Shown: positions 11,296 through 22,822, numbered from the stretch's first letter. The stretch: 64,000 bases of DNA from Humulus lupulus (GCF_963169125.1 NC_084802.1:110674903-110738902); one strand, 5' to 3'. The notes: generated by a model from the letters alone, not told the origin. Program-made: numbers and translations.

Positions 11296-13217
11296 CTATG
11301 ATATGAACTACTTACACATTGGTTTGATGTCTTATCCAAGTCATTGAACAAGTAGATAAGATTGGATGTATCTTGTTACATCATACTAGGACCAACACTC
11401 ATTATTAATAGATATATAAGTATCGTTATTATTTAATCTAACTAGTATCACAATGTTAATCATAGATCAAGTTGATCTAAATTCTAAGTGATAATATTTC
11501 TATTAATTATATTATCTGTGTCTTTTGACTTATTCATTAAAAGCTTGTCCCTATGACATGGCCTATACTTACAGGTTGGATATTCAATATCAAATTAATG
11601 ATAGTATCTACCATATATATGAAAGCTATAAGCTTCTTTGTGAGAAGTGAAAACATGATTTTCTTAATAGTTTAGTCCAAATGGATAATTAATTGAGCAC
11701 TCATATATGAGATTAAGTTTACATATTCATCATTTACAAGGGTCTTAGTGGGAGTTAAGGATAAAATACAAATGATTGGTAAAGTGTTAAATTCACACAA
11801 CTTATTAGTAAGTCATCTATAGAGGATTGACAAACGGTAATGATTATAACATTGGATATCGTATTTACATTATGGAAAATATGTTCTATGAATCAAGAGT
11901 TCGATTCCAAGTCTATAGTGGAGTCATTCAGAATTAATAAGTTGTGAGATTGTTTATTTAATAAATAGACTCATGGGAACTTATTGTAGCTTGTACTCAT
12001 GGATCCATCGTCCCCACATCGTCCTTGATTAAATCAAGTCTAATAGTCTCAAACAATTGATTTAATTATCAATTATGTATATCAAGTTGACTATGTCAAT
12101 TTATTGATATTTAGATGAATTAAGAATTTGAGGTTAAAGAGAGATTTTCGGATCTTTAGGGAAGATTAATTAATATTGACATATTAGTGTTAATATTAAT
12201 AAATAATATTAAATAAAGGTTCAAATTATATAGTTAATTTGAATAAATATTTAATTAATTAAATAAGCATTTGAATTTAAATATTTGAATATTTGAAAAT
12301 TCAAATTTGGAAAAGTGTTGACCCAGCCTCCACTATAGGTGGGGCGGCTGGGGTTAGTATTTCTTTAATTAATTTAATAACTGTGGTTAAGTGATTCAGT
12401 TAGTGCCCTAGGATGTGCCTATCTCTAGAGTGTAATGGCCAGGGTAAAAGGTTAAGCAATTGAAATAGTCAGTTGATTTATTTTCGTAGGTGAATCAAAA
12501 GAAAACCCAAGACAATCTATCCTATTCTTGGTCGTCCGATACTCTCTCTCGCACTAGTTTAGGATTGATCGAAGATAGATGAGGAAGACTATGAATAAAG
12601 CCGCTTTTGTTCTTCACAATACTTAGCGATTTATAGGACAAAATGTTAGAGAACAAAAAGGGTGGATTTCATTGTTCCACTGCAGATCTCATAGGTAATC
12701 TATTCACAATATTCATCTTTGTTGTTTTTCCATTTTGTGTTTTTTTTTAGAATTATAGGAAACATGCATCTAGACTATAAAATTGTTGATCCTACATAAC
12801 CTACATCCACTAGACTTTTGTATTGATTGATTTTGACTTGGAATTTCTATAGTCTTTTTGTATCCATAAATGTCCATCCCTTCATAAATATTTGACCTTC
12901 TTATTTATATAGAAGCCTTCATAACTATTTCCCCTTGATTTCAGGTAGCTACTTGTTTGTTACAATTACCATTTATTTACAAGTGAATACAAAAGGGTAA
13001 CTAGGATATTATACATATCTATTTTGTTTTCTAATTTAGTGGAGTTGACCAATCATTAGTTGTCGAAATCCCTTTGAATTAATTATAAATTAACCCTTTT
13101 GAATCATGATCTCTTCAGGATCCTATCAAACTAGTGGAGTATTTCTTCTACTTGAGCACTTGCTTATGGTTGTTGTGCATTGAGCACTTCTCTTGTATAC
13201 ATTATGGTTGTGACCAC
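11296..13217. other. AT-rich DNA, no gene recognised
   Basis: Very AT-rich, especially 12170-12310, with no long open frame, no recognisable domain on either strand and no clear tandem repeat. It may be eroded LTR or other transposon sequence; I could not find matched ends. Confidence 0.5.
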
Positions 13218-15970
13218 TATAACGCCCCACATCTCAAGCACCTACTAGCAATTAGGAATGGGGTGGTGAGACATATGTGGGTATTATTATAAATAATAAT
13301 TTACACTTGAGAAGCAAATTTCATGTTGCACATGTTATCCTAAGTGTGTAATGTGCGATTTAATGACAACCCGAGCATTTTGGTCCCGGACCGAAACTAA
13401 AAACCCTAACTAGGTAAATTCATGAATAATTTTTATCTGAGAAGATAATTAGGGGGAAATAATATTAGGCATTTAATTATTTGATTAATTTATATTAATG
13501 TAAAAAAAGTTTGATTTTTGTGAGAAAAATCTTTAAAAATGCATTTTTGTGAAAAATGCATATTTTACCCAAAAGTGGGATTTTGACTAATTAAATTATT
13601 TTGAGGAACAAATATTGGAGTGTGACCCTTGCTATTTAATTTAATTACCCTAGGTTAAAATTTTAATTAGGAAAAGTAAGAAAAAAATGACCACAATAGT
13701 AACTTTTTGGGAAAATTACCATTAGACTATGATTAATTAACTTAAGCTAGATTAATAAGGAAATTAATCAAGGGGTAGTTAGGCTTGTGATGGGCGGAAA
13801 CTAGGAGGGGTAAAATAGTAATTTTGTGTCCATTTTTACCACCTATAAATAGGTCAAAAGTAAAAAAGTCTTCATTTGTTACAAACACTTTCTTTCTCAA
13901 AACAATTTTCTCTCTAAAAACTCCCTTCCTTCACTCTAGTTGGCTAAGTATATCATGTGATTCTTTCTAAATTTGTTTCATCAGTTCTCTACTAAACACA
14001 CATATCTCATCTCTTTCTTATATACACATAGCCTTAGGTCACTTTAGTTGGGTTTGGTGCTAGAGAAAAAGCTAGACAATCAAAGGTAAAAGTCTTAACT
14101 CAACTTTGTCAAAGTTTGAGTTTTTGTTTCTAGTTGAGTTTTCTTATTAGTGTAAACTGATTTGTGGTATTATGGGTTTGAAGATCTATAAGCCACCTAG
14201 AATACAACCAAGGTAATCATGAGGTATGTGTTCACCTCCCATGGGTTTTTATTAAAAATTTTGTGAAATCTGATGTATTTAATTTATTTGATGTGTTTAA
14301 ATTATATTTTGGGACTGTAATAATGCTTATTAAATGGCTAATCATGCATGCATGGGTGTTTGTATATTTGTTAGGGATGGAATCCAACATTCCATAAGCT
14401 AAACCATGATTTTGTAAGAAAAATGTTTAAACCTTGACTTCCAAAGGGTCAAGTGAATTGTATATTAATCTAATTCTAGATTTTCTTATTTGTATGATTA
14501 AGTTTGAGATTTTTCAATGTTTATAACATTTAGAAACATGCAAAAAGGATTTAAAATGACCAAGTTATGATCTTTACAAAATTTGTGTGTAATCTGAGAA
14601 ATTGCTTTTTAAAAACTAGGTAAATAGCCGAATTTTGAGTTATTTTTTTCATTTGTAATTGATTGAGTTTTTGCCTAATTTTTGGAATGAACTTATTTTG
14701 TTTTTGATAAATCAACCTACAAAATTTCAAAAAATAAAATAAAATAATGAACAGATTGAGAGTTATGGGTTTTGAAAGTTAGACAAAATTTATGGAAAAC
14801 TCTAAATAGCTTCTGGACAACCAAGTTTGAAAATTCATTTTAATATATAAAAATGGTTCAAATAACCAAATCTTTAGTATTTATAACTTTTACATATCCA
14901 AGTATAGGACTAATAAATTTTATACCTAAATAACAAACCAAACGAATTTTCTAAAAAGATTAGTTTTTCTCTAGGCAGATTTGTAATAAGGTTTTGAAAA
15001 TAGTTTTCACTAAGAAAAAAAGTTTAATTTTTAATAAAATTTTGCAAGAAGTTTCTTGGAATATCCAAGTTTAATTATGCAAAGTTTTAAGAACATTGGA
15101 GTGATAGTTTTTATAATATAAAATTTTAAACTAGGTTACCTACAACATAAATTTATAAAGTTTATACTTAAGAAAAATAATGGAAAATAATTCCAAGTAT
15201 TTGACTAAATGAAAGTGTTTTAGTTATAGTAATTATTAGTATAGGTGTAAAACCTAAATTAAAATAAACTTTTTAGAATAAAATCAACTTTTATTCTAAT
15301 TTCTTTTGTTTAATCTAAAAACTAATTAAAATATATTAAAATTATTTCTTATTTAATTAATTCAAATTGATTTATCAAAGTTCTTAAATAAAGTGATTTT
15401 TATAAGAAATGTATGAGTTTTGGTAAAAGTCAAAGATAGGGTAAAATCAGTTAAGCTTGACAGCTTCTGAAACAAAGCTTTCCCAACTGGTTCAATAGTG
15501 AGAACGAAGTGGGAAATGTTGTAAAAAAAGTCGACTTTCAAATAGTTAGACTTGTTAAGGGAAAGTTTGTCGAAAGTGTTAAATTTTGTAATGGCTTAAA
15601 ATGTGTGAGGATGAAAATAATCTTGGTAGGTATTTTATTATGACCAATTCCTAACATAGAGTGTTAATCTACTATAATTTCATAATTAATCTAAGTATAT
15701 TGTATGTTAGTTACAGTGTTGGCTAACAAAAGTGCAATTCTCTAAAGGAAGATTTGGCGAGCGCAACTAAGGACCTTCGACAAGTCAATTTATGTTTTTC
15801 ATGTCTATACACATGAGTTAACTAGTGTATTGCTTGCTAGAAGTAGGGCTTAAACGCTAGTTAGAGAGAGGGCTCATTGGGAGACAGTCTCTATGGGTAC
15901 TTATGCTTAACATGAGAAGTTGTATGTCAATGGTCCGGGTTATGCCCGAGACCTTGAGGTAAGTAGCAAG
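13218..15970 (+). other. Possible old LTR-like sequence, unclassified
   Basis: The left edge reads TATAACGCCCC, one base from the TGTAACGCCC start of chromovirus LTRs. About 630 bp in, there is a good TATA box followed by a pyrimidine-rich leader, as expected of an LTR promoter. No primer site, polypurine tract, matching second LTR or coding sequence was found, so the right edge is unknown. The rest is AT-rich. Confidence 0.35.
13844..13851 (+). promoter_or_regulatory. TATA box (TATAAATA)
   Basis: TATAAATA in CACCTATAAATAGG, followed within 60-90 bases by a CT-rich stretch (TTTCTTTCTC, TTTTCTCTCT) like a plant transcription start and leader. No coding frame follows, so it may be a relic LTR promoter. 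Confidence 0.45.
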
Positions 15971-16150
15971 GATCCTAGGATTCAGAATGATCCTAGGGGT
16001 GTTTATGCTCTATTATAATATGTTATTTTAATATGGTTTGCGACTGTGAGAATTGGCCAAGAAATAAGCAGAGCATGTAACCTTGGATTTTGAACAATCC
16101 TACGGGTGCTTATGCTCCATTGTAATACGTTATTTTTATTAGTCTGGTTG
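15971..16150. repeat. Imperfect tandem duplication, ~108-bp period
   Basis: GATCCTAGGGGTGTTTATGC then TATTATAATATGTTATTTT at 15989-16029 recurs as AATCCTACGGGTGCTTATGC then CATTGTAATACGTTATTTTT at about 16097-16138. Two copies only. Confidence 0.6.
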
Positions 16151-16497
16151 TGTAATATCCGTTTTCCCGGAAGGGCAATTTCGTAATTTTCCCACTGTGT
16201 GGACCCCTGTCATTTTTTTTTCTTTTCCTTTGATGGATTATTGGATATATATGACTTCCAATGGAAATCAAATTCCTGGTTTCTCATGTTTAAATTTTTG
16301 TGGAATCACAACATGAGAATAATGTCAAGTGAATAAATAATGGCTCGGGTTAAGTTATTTATTTATTTAAAAATTATTATTATTATGAGCGTAATAGTAA
16401 TAATAATATGCTTGAAATTATTTTATCATATTATGTGTAATTTTTGGGTTGCCATAATATTAAATATTTGAATTTACGAAAAGACTGTAATACCCTC
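16151..16497. other. Possible LTR start, cut by the next insertion
   Basis: Begins TGTAATATCCGTTTTCCCGG, the type of start seen in chromovirus LTRs (the LTR at 60731 begins TGTAATATCCGC). No polypurine tract precedes it and its far end was not found. It is interrupted by the Tat-like copy at 16498. Confidence 0.35.
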
Positions 16498-17118
16498 TGT
16501 TGACCAAGTTTTTGGCCAACGACGTGAGAACGTCAAAAACGACAAACCTTCAAGAGAATTTAAACGACACAGACAGTTTAATAAATAAAATAAAGAACAC
16601 ACAAGATTTTTATAGTGGTTCAGCCCCAATATGTTGGTAATAGCCTAATCAACTTAGAGTTGTGATTATAGATCTATACCCAAGATCAGATGCACTGAGC
16701 CAACTGAGTTTCTTCAGTACAGATTGCAAAAATACAAGAGTTCTTTATGATACCAGCACTTTCTCTCTCTAGAAAACTCAGACCCAAAATTTCCCAAAAG
16801 TCTCCTAAGAAGCCCTAGCAGCCCCTTTCTGATCCCATAAGCCATATATTTATAGGCTTAGGATCATACATCTGATATCCCCTAGAATCGGGATATTTCA
16901 TTATACTTATTATATTTAAATTACAAAAAACATTCAAAATGTAACAAAACCCCCAATTTGTGGGAAGAATGAGAGATTCCCGCGCGTGCCAAGACCGGTT
17001 CTTGTTGAAGCCGTTTCTGGGAATCTTGACTTAGTCCTCCTCTATCTGGTCGACCCATATCTCCTACTGACCATTCATGCAAGTGCTGGTCAGACACATG
17101 CATGCTGGACATATGCAA

Positions 17119-17215
17119 GTGCTGGTAGGACATGCACTTGCTGGTAGAACATGCACTTGCTGGTAGGACATGCATTTGCTGGTAGGACATGCATTTGCTG
17201 GTCGGATATGTGCAT
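17119..17215. repeat. 19-bp tandem repeat inside LTR remnant
   Basis: Unit TGCTGGTAGGACATGCACT with small changes, about five copies. The matching array in the full LTR (about 20118-20194) has one copy fewer, which accounts exactly for the length difference of the two LTR parts. Neighbouring TGCTGGTCGGACACATGC-like words extend the pattern to the left. Confidence 0.85.
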
Positions 17216-17240
17216 GGTGGTAGGACATGCACTCCTCTCG

Positions 17241-17357
17241 TCTAACATGGCACTCTCCTCTAGCATGCCATGTCTCTCCTCTAACATGGCACTCTCCTCT
17301 AGCATGCCATGTCTCTCGTCTAACATGGCACTCTCCTCTAGCATGCCATTTCTCTCT
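17241..17357. repeat. 39-bp tandem repeat, three copies, in the LTR remnant
   Basis: Units start at 17241, 17280 and 17319 with TCTAACATGGCACTCTCCTC. The same three units occur in the full LTR at 20220-20336. Open frames across them on both strands are repeat artefacts. Confidence 0.88.
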
Positions 17358-17417
17358 TTGGACAACCATGCACTTGCTGGACATATGCATAAGGACCAGA
17401 ACTTTTGGACTCTCCTC

Positions 17418-19441
17418 CTTCTCCTTGGGGTGTCTCTGCTCGGTACTTCCTCAACTTGCCCGACCGGAGAAGAAATTCTATCTCGTTCTTGAGGTGGTTG
17501 CATTCATTCGTGTCGTGACCATAATCTTCATGGAAGCGACAAAACTTGTTCATGTCTCTCTTCCTCATCTCTCTCCTGATGGGTGGAGGCTTCTTGTAGG
17601 GAACCTCTTCTTGACTAACAAGATATATCTCTGCTCGGCTAGTTGAGAGAGTGGTGTAGTTAGTGAATTGAGGCTCATACTTGGTTGGCTTTTCACTTGA
17701 ACTCAACTTTTCTTTCTTTTCCTCATGGTGGTCAGACCCATTATTTCCACGCTTCTTTCCACCATCACTAGGAGAGTCAGTTGATCTGCCCGGATTGTTT
17801 ATGCCATTCTCCCCTTTCTCTATTGCATCATCCAATTTCATATATTTGTCCGCCCGGTCAAGAAATTGTTGAGGTGTTGAAATTGGATGGCGATGGATGC
17901 TGCCCATAGAGGACTCCGATAAATTATCCCAGCAGATATGGTAACCATCTTCCCCTCGCCTCCTACAGCAGTTGCTCTATTAGCTTCTCTCATGAATCTC
18001 TGTATATAGTTCTTTAGAGACTCATCTTTTCCTTGTTTGATATCTGCCAAGTCATTGGCATAAACTGGTGGAGTCCGGGCAGTGCTAAATTGTCTACAAA
18101 ACTCCTTCCTGAATGCCTCCCAAGAGGTAATGGAGTTTGGCTTAAACTTCCAATACCACTCCTGGGCAGTGTCTGTCAAGGTGGTGGGGAAGACTCTACA
18201 CCGATAGTCATCACTCACTCTGAGCAGTTCCATCTGGTCCTCAAACTTCCCAACACGTCTGATGGGATCTGCCTTTTCTGTATAAATTGGCAGTACCGGT
18301 GCTTTGTACCTTGCTGGTGGTTGGGCTGCTCTAATTCGAGCACAGAATGGGCTGCCACTCCTGTGATCTATCGCATCTATCTTGGAAGGTCGTTTCGACA
18401 AACCTTGCACTGCAGCTGCTAGCATGTCAAGCTGGGCTTGGATAGCTGGTGCAACTGATGAGGTTCCAAGTTCTTGACCGCCTGGTCGGGCATTACCATC
18501 TGGCGCGCCACCATCAAGTATTTTTACTGGACTGGCAGGGCGGTCCAGATTTTGCCCTTTGACTGGGACGGTCCTCCTCTTGTTGGTGATAACATCCCTT
18601 AGATCCTTCGATTTCCCAGAGGACTTACTCGCGGGACTTCCTCTCTCCTGCTACGTTGCTGGTCGGGGTGCAGTGGAGGCTTCATGGCGCGCTCTGGGTA
18701 GTTTTCTCCTCCTTGTGGGTTGTGGCCCTCCTTTTCCTTTGACTGGTCAGTGGGATGACTATCAGCCTCATCACGACCATGCCCATCTTTGAACTGTGAA
18801 GTCCTCTTATCTCGAGGAGCTCTATTTTGCTCCTGCCAAGGTGGAGTCTTTTTACTACCTAATCAGTGACTTCCTGATCTTGAAGTTTCTGATCGGTGGC
18901 TCCTGGAGGGGGTCCTAGAGTGCTCCCTTTGTGTTGAGGCAGTGTGCGATCGGACTCCATCTTCCTCACGTCTAGGTGGGTTATTACCACCCCTCCTTGG
19001 TCTATCATTGTTCTTACCACCAGCTTCTATGGTCTTTGCTCCTGGAGGGGGTCCTCCTCGTGCTGCAGCTTGGGCATTGGCTTGGGCCAAATGGGTAGCT
19101 GCCTCTAAAGCAAGTGCTGCTTCACAATGTCTCCGGTTGACCTCCTCCTGTTGTTGTCTGAGCTCCTCGCTTCTAGCCTCCATATCGCGTCTTTGCTGCT
19201 CTAATGCAGCTCTCTGCCTGGCCATCTCATCAGCAAACGCCTCCTGCCTGGCGTGGAATTGTGTCATCTCCTCCTGGAAGGCCCCCATGGCCTCTTGGAC
19301 CTCTTCAACTCCTGGAGTCACGTCCTCGAGCATGACTCTAGGCTCATTCTCATGGTCTTGTGGGCAAGGACCTTCTAATCTACCAGGCTCTTTAGAGGAG
19401 CTTGTCCTCTTGGAAGCTGCATTGGTGCTCTTAGGTGCCAT
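17418..19441 (-). pseudogene. Tat-like gag, frameshifted and truncated
   Basis: Starts at Met 19441 (MAPKSTNAASKRTSSSKEP), 33 bp past the primer site. Residues ~50-130 form a strong coiled coil rich in E, Q, R and A (QEEMTQFHARQEAFADEM, then QRRDMEARSEELRQQQEE). An Arg/Ser-rich stretch follows (SRTPSRSHRSETSRSGS). The capsid part (18350-17950) has EWYWKFKPNSITSWEAFRKEF and LADIKQGKDESLKNYIQRF, the Retrotrans_gag pattern. The nucleocapsid knuckle is CRFHEDYGHDTNECNHLKNE near 17530. Breaks: a stop at 18863 (probably CGA to TGA), a frameshift near 18630, another near 17920, and loss of everything after about 17418. The last residues of the open frame (GPYAYVQQ) come from the LTR, so the frame is chimeric. 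Confidence 0.88.
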
Positions 19442-19473
19442 TACACTTCAAGGACCGTCTGTATTTCTCTTCA

Positions 19474-19493
19474 GGCTCTCAATGAAAGCACCA
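19474..19493 (-). promoter_or_regulatory. Primer-binding site of the gag-only Tat-like copy
   Basis: On the minus strand, three bases inside the LTR, the sequence reads TGGTGCTTTCATTGAGAGCC. It begins TGG, as all tRNA-primed sites do, and matches the E2 site except near its end. I cannot name the tRNA with certainty. Confidence 0.75.
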
Positions 19494-19496
19494 AAA

Positions 19497-20794
19497 TGTT
19501 GGCCAAGTTTTTGGCCAACGACGTGAGAACGTCAAAAACGACAAACCTTCAAGAGAATTTAAACGACACAAACGGTTTAATAAATAAAATAAAGAACACA
19601 CAAGATTTTTATAGTGGTTCAGCCCCAATATGTTGGTAATAGCCTAATCCACTTAGAGTTGTGATTATAGATCTGTACCCAAGATCAGATGGACTGAGCC
19701 AACTGAGTTTCTTCAGTACAGATTGCAAAAATACAAGAATTCTTTATGATACCAGCACTTTCTCTCTCTAGAAAACTCAGACCCAAAATTTCCCAAAAGT
19801 CTCCTAAGAAGCCCCAGCAGCCCCTTTCTGATCCCATAAGCCATATATTTATAGGCTTAGGATCATACATCTGATATCCCCTAGAATCGGGATATTTCAT
19901 TATACTTATTATATTTAAATTACAAAAAACATTCAAAATGTAACAAAACCCCCAATTTGTGGGAAGAATGAGAGATTCCCGCGTGTGCCAAGACCGGTTC
20001 TTGTTGAAGCCGTTTCTGGGAATCTTGACTTAGTCCTCCTCTATCTGGTCGACCCATATCTCCTACTGACCATTCATGCAAGTGCTGGTCGGACACATGC
20101 ATGCTGGACATATGCAAGTGCTGGTAGGACATGCACTTGCTGGTAGAACATGCATTTGCTGGTAGGACATGCATTTGCTGGTCGGATATGTGCATGGTGG
20201 TAGGACATGCACTCCTCTCATCTAACATGGCACTCTCCTCTAGCATGCCATGTCTCTCCTCTAACATGGCACTCTCCTCTAGCATGCCATGTCTTTCGTC
20301 TAACATGGCACTCTCCTCTAGCATGCCATTTCTCTCTTTGGACAACCATGCACTTGCTGGACATATGCATAAGGACCAGACCTTTTGGAATCTCCTCGGA
20401 CCAAATTCTTGGGCTCTCCTCGGACCACACCCTTGGGGTCTCCTCGGACCAAATTCTTGGGCTCTCCTCGGACCACACCCTTGGGGTCTCCTCGGACCAA
20501 ATTCTTGGGCTCTCCTCGGACCACACCCTTGGGGTCTCCTCGGACCACACCCTTGGGGTCTCCTCGGTCCAAAATCCGACCGGGCACACCCTAGCCAAAG
20601 CACTCTCTTTGAGTGCACTTGTGCACTTGCTTGGACATGACACCTCTCAAGTAGTCAAAACTCTTCATCAGTCTACCGGGTCACTTTATCACAACTCTGA
20701 GGAGTCAATGTATTTATTGACTATTAATGTGTCTTTTACTGCCACTTGTCACCTCTATTGCTACGTCATCGATCTCCAATTTTTGGGGATAACA
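19497..20794 (-). repeat. Full LTR (1298 bp) flanked by both a primer site and a polypurine tract
   Basis: Plus-strand ends are TGTTGGCCAAG and GGGGATAACA. The left side abuts a primer-binding site, so it works as the 5' LTR of the gag copy. The right side abuts GGGGAGCAAA (minus strand), so it also looks like the 3' LTR of another copy. It contains three tandem arrays. Confidence 0.82.
20391..20569. repeat. 24-bp tandem array with two alternating unit types
   Basis: Unit A TCTCCTCGGACCAAATTCTT+GGGC and unit B TCTCCTCGGACCACACCCTT+GGGG run A-B-A-B-A-B-B plus a partial unit, starting at 20391 with exact 24-bp steps. The order implies amplification of a 48-bp AB dimer. The matching region is deleted from the other LTR. 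Long open frames here on both strands (DPKGVVRGEPKN-like repeats) are artefacts of the 24-bp period. Confidence 0.92.
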
Positions 20795-22071
20795 TTTGCT
20801 CCCCAAGTTTATTATACGATTTTCTTCGTATGATAAAAATTTCTTCTAACCAAATGCTCTCGAGGTCATCCAAAATCTCCTATCCAGTTGATAACTTTCA
20901 CGTAAACTTCCACGACTGAACTTGTCTTGTGATCTCTTCAAACTCTATTTTCTTGATATAATGAAAACATAGCCTTCCTGTAGATTCTCCCTTTGTCTAT
21001 ATTGCAAAATCATCTTGGTATAGAGACAGGTTGTTGAGTATCCTCGATTTGGTTGCGCTAGGATTATAATTTCGGTGATCGAACTCTTGGCTTCGGGCTA
21101 GGGCCAAGCCTCTTGCTTGGACACACACATCCGACCGGATGCATTTTCCCCTTGGCTCCTCAGACATGCGTCCGACCAGGCCTTCTCGGACATGAGTCCG
21201 ACCACACCTTCTTGGACATGAATCCGACCACGTCTTGGACTGCTCCTCGGACCAAAGTCCGACCATGCCTTGGACTGCTCCTCGGACCAAAGTTCGAACA
21301 CACCTTTGGACTGCTCCTCGGACCAAAGTCTAACCACACCCCTTGGATTGCTCCTCAGACCAAAGTCCGACCACACCTCTTAGGGCTTTCCTCGGACTAA
21401 GGTCCGACCGGACCTCTTATGGGTGCTCCTCGAACCAAGGTCCGACCCACACTTTGGCTCTCCTCGGACCAAGGTCCGACCCACACTTTCCTTGGCTTTC
21501 CTCGTACCAAGGTCCGAGCCACACTTTCCTTGGCTCTCCTCGGATCAAGGTCCAAGCCACACCTCTTGGACTCCTCGGACTAAGGTCCGACCGCACCTCG
21601 GGACTGCTCCTCGGACTAATGTCCGACCGGACACACATCGGGCTCCTCGGACTAAAGTCCGACCGGACACAGGTGCGGCAGCAGCTCCTCGGACTGGCAC
21701 AGCCGCTCGGACTAGTGCAAGCACTGTGTTTGGTGTGTGACACATGTCCTTTTCAAGGCATGTGTCTTAACCTCTTCTAATTATTTATTTTTAAAAAAAA
21801 TATCAACATTATCTCTAAATAACTTATTTATTAACGCTAATATTCTTAGAAAATATCTAGGAAACTGATAATTAAATTGAATTAGTATTATCTTTTAATG
21901 AATTATCTATAATAATTAATTATTTGAATAAATAACTAATCCTAATTCAAATCAAATTTAAACTACCAGATTAATATCTCATATTTAAATCAAGAAAACT
22001 TAATTAATTCAAAAAATTTAATTATTTTTATATTAAAAAATAATTAATTAGTTAAAAATTTTACAATAAAT
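20795..22071 (-). other. Polypurine tract and 3' interior of a second Tat-like copy
   Basis: Begins on the minus strand side with AAACTTGGGGAGCAAA next to the LTR, a polypurine tract in the right place and orientation. The next 300 bp are without genes, then comes an array of CGGAC...GTCCG words (21140-21710), then about 290 bp of extremely AT-rich DNA. E2 is inserted at 22072 and the interrupted sequence may continue at 43910. No second primer site or coding part of this copy is seen. Confidence 0.6.
21140..21710. repeat. Array of short inverted repeats, CGGACCAAAGTCCG type
   Basis: More than ten copies of a perfect or near-perfect small palindrome (TCGGAC-CAAA-GTCCGA and variants with AAGG or TAAT loops), spaced about 30-45 bp apart and separated by CACACCTCTTGG-like linkers and GCTCC. 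The CTCCTCGGACCAA word is shared with the 24-bp LTR array, which suggests a common origin. All open frames across it are repeat artefacts. Confidence 0.82.
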
Positions 22072-22822
22072 TGTTGACGCGGTTTTTCGCCAACAATAGA
22101 TTTAGAAATCTAATAAGAGTATTAGTGCTTATTTGCAAACCATAATGAACTTATAAGAACCCTTTCATACACACACAATTTTATGTGGTTCAGTGGTTAA
22201 AATCCACTTAGTCCACGAGACAATATTATTGTTATTCTCTCACAATTTCTGTAGAGTTTCAGTAATACAAAAAGGCCGTCTCTTTTCCTATCCATTATCC
22301 CTGATATTTATAGTGGAATTTCCTAGACAGGTTTGGATAACCGTGTGCATAAATATGGTATACATTTATTACAAATAATTCTCATTTATATTGGATTATA
22401 ATTGCATAACAGAATATACTCCTGCTATCTTGGATAACAAATGATAAATGTGCAATACAGTCTGGGCATTATTGAGCGTATAAAGAGCCTCCAAGTCTCT
22501 CGGGATTCTTCAGTATGTGTCCTGAACAGGTTTCCATGGGCTGAATACCTTCATCGAGCTGGTGATCAAAGAATATCCGAACCTTAGTTCGGATTAACTT
22601 TAGAGCTCCCTAAAGGAGATCTGCCACTGTATGTCTCGAACTGGACCGTCTTCTTAAGAGGCAACCTGATAATCACCTAAATGTCATATTGCCATGTCCT
22701 AACTTGAGTTCCTCACATCATTTTTAACTAAGCAGTCTACTTGTCTACTTTTCCATATATTCATATGTCAAATGTATCCCTAGCTGAGTGATTAAAGTCG
22801 TGCTAATTTTTAGGGTACAACA
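22072..22822 (-). repeat. E2 3' LTR (751 bp)
   Basis: Plus-strand ends are TGTTGACGCGG and GGGTACAACA. Pairs with 43156-43909. A minus-strand TATAAATA lies at 22305-22312, matching the promoter position of the E3 LTRs. Confidence 0.93.

Larger units (their letters stand above)
16498..17417 (-). repeat. 3' LTR remnant (920 bp, truncated at its inner side)
   Basis: TGTTGACCAAGTTTTTGGCC at its outer end matches TGTTGGCCAAGTTTTTGGCC of the full LTR at 19497. Collinear with 19497-20397 apart from one extra 19-bp unit (920 versus 901 bp). Homology stops at TCTCCTC; beyond that lies gag. Confidence 0.88.
16498..20794 (-). mobile_element. Rearranged Tat-like element: LTR remnant, gag, primer site, full LTR
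   Basis: Read on the minus strand: a full 5' LTR (20794 to 19497), a primer site, gag (19441 to about 17418), then directly the last 920 bp of a second LTR (17417 to 16498). Protease, RT, RNase H, integrase and the first ~400 bp of the 3' LTR are missing, as after one internal deletion. The join falls in TCTCCTC, which is shared with the intact LTR. No target duplication is visible: CCCTC is on the left, while on the right the LTR runs straight into a polypurine tract. The full LTR therefore appears to be shared with a second copy to the right. The gag type (C-x2-H-x4-GH-x4-C knuckle) suggests the Tat lineage. Confidence 0.8.

Noticed and set aside
17119..17357. CRISPR-like array of short repeats
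   Set aside because: Units are contiguous tandem copies (19 and 39 bp) without unique spacers, lie inside a plant LTR and recur in its partner LTR.
20391..20594. Open frames encoding repeated peptides on both strands (69-208 aa)
   Set aside because: They result from a 24-bp period, a multiple of three, in LTR sequence. No start context, domain or conservation outside the repeat.
21098..21780. Overlapping open frames with WSEEQSK- or GPRS-like repeats
   Set aside because: Frames on both strands over a tandem palindrome array; no non-repeat part supports coding.
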